Made by a program: the position numbers and the translations under genes. The notes beneath the pieces are model-generated. The model saw nothing but the letters and a program-made list of their open reading frames with translations. It did no database searches and was not told where the DNA came from. Below, piece by piece: positions 6,262 through 6,809 of a stretch of DNA of 6,809 bases (positions are counted from its first letter, which is position 1; the number at the start of each line of letters is the position of its first letter). Source of the DNA: Pedococcus sp. (GTDB lineage: Bacteria; Actinomycetota; Actinomycetes; Actinomycetales; Dermatophilaceae); NCBI GenBank assembly GCA_025936615.1, contig JAICSZ010000124.1:1-6809 (forward strand). The letters run 5' to 3'.

Positions 6262-6809
6262 ATGACCATCACGCCTGCCGTACTGACACGAGCCGCAGGA
6301 GTGGCTGCGGTCGCCGCCGGCGCCGTCTTCATCGGTGTCAATATCAATCATCCCGATCTGAACGCAACCTCGATTGCCACCACCGACGTCTACGTGCGGG
6401 ACTCCCTGAAGGGGCTCATGTCCGTGCTGGCCCTGGTCGGCATCTCGGGCATGTACCTGAGTCAGCTCCGGCGGAACGGAGTGCTCGGACTGATCGGATA
6501 TGCGGTGTTGGCCCTGGGCTACCTCGGCATCATGTCGGTGGCCTTCATCGCCGCCTACGTGCTGCCCGAAGTCGTGGGATCGAACCGGGTCTACGTCAGC
6601 GATGTCATCGCCATCGACACCAGCCGCGGCACCGTGGTCGGAGACATCGGGCCGCTGCAGACAGTCATTCACGTACAGGGCTTCGCCTACCTCGCCGGTG
6701 GGATCCTCTTCGGCATCGCGCTCTACCGGGCACACGTCCTCGCGCGGTGGGCCGCCGTGGTCCTGGCGATCGGCGGCCTGGCCCCTCTCGCCCTGCCCCT
6801 GATGCCCGA
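6262..6809 (+). CDS. DUF4386-like membrane protein, paralogue of the 230-aa protein (3' end missing)
   Basis: The gene reads rightward from ATG 6262 and is open to the right edge (182 residues visible; the paralogue has 230). AAGGAG (6250-6255) lies 6 nt before the start. Hydrophobic segments are at about residues 9-28, 50-66, 73-100, 138-156 and 159-180. It shares with the 2217-2909 product GHP/NHP at 29-31, LGLIGY (75-80), VLP (100-102), GDIG-x-LQT (127-134), FGIAL-x-R and VLARWAA. By hand count 17 of the first 31 and 22 of the next 49 residues are identical, without gaps; one residue is inserted near 120. Function is unknown for the family, and the DUF4386 link is by eye. It uses more A/T-ending codons (AAT, CAT, GAT, TAT, ATT, TTG, GTA) than its paralogue, which hints at a different history rather than a recent local duplication. 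It is divergent from the LuxR gene and a plausible target of it. Confidence 0.9.
   Translation, partial: MTITPAVLTRAAGVAAVAAGAVFIGVNINHPDLNATSIATTDVYVRDSLKGLMSVLALVGISGMYLSQLRRNGVLGLIGYAVLALGYLGIMSVAFIAAYVLPEVVGSNRVYVSDVIAIDTSRGTVVGDIGPLQTVIHVQGFAYLAGGILFGIALYRAHVLARWAAVVLAIGGLAPLALPLMP

Noticed and set aside
6169..6735. 188-codon minus-strand open frame at the right end
   Set aside because: Antisense to the clear membrane-protein gene at 6262-6809; its acidic, low-complexity translation is typical of a shadow frame.

Overview
The window looks like chromosomal DNA of a high-GC actinobacterium. Codons end mostly in G or C, genes lie close together on one strand, and four of the six intact or partial genes have AGGAG-type Shine-Dalgarno sites 5-7 nt before the start. 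The proteins (MalT-type LuxR regulator, CPYC flavoprotein, small polytopic membrane proteins) fit Nocardioides- or Cellulomonas-like genomes, but the genus cannot be fixed from this sequence.

Layout. Five genes read leftward, listed here in transcription order: a 903-aa MalT-type LuxR/ATPase regulator (3038-5749); a 230-aa multi-pass membrane protein (2217-2909); a 283-aa fusion of an unnamed small domain with a GNAT acetyltransferase (1309-2160); a 156-aa four-helix membrane protein (689-1159); and a thioredoxin-reductase-like flavoprotein with a CPYC motif, cut by the left edge (1-683). The last two are 5 bp apart and probably translationally coupled. To the right, reading rightward, is a second membrane protein (6262-6809, cut by the right edge). 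It is a clear paralogue of the 230-aa protein, with about half the residues identical and almost no gaps. The regulator therefore sits between two copies of the same membrane family.

The 512-bp gap at 5750-6261 contains no intact gene. It holds the presumed start region of the regulator, the broken remnant of an XRE-type helix-turn-helix regulator on the + strand (5835-6066), and a relatively A/T-rich stretch with short inverted repeats that is the likely control region of the right-hand gene. The gap at 2910-3037 holds several perfect short palindromes, and the gap at 1160-1308 holds a near-duplicate of the start region of the 156-aa gene.

Inference: the large regulator, which has an ATP-binding STAND domain and a TPR-like sensor region, may sense a small molecule or partner and control the flanking membrane, acetyltransferase and flavoprotein genes as one module. 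The substrate is not visible in the sequence. No RNA genes, insertion sequences or CRISPR arrays were seen.
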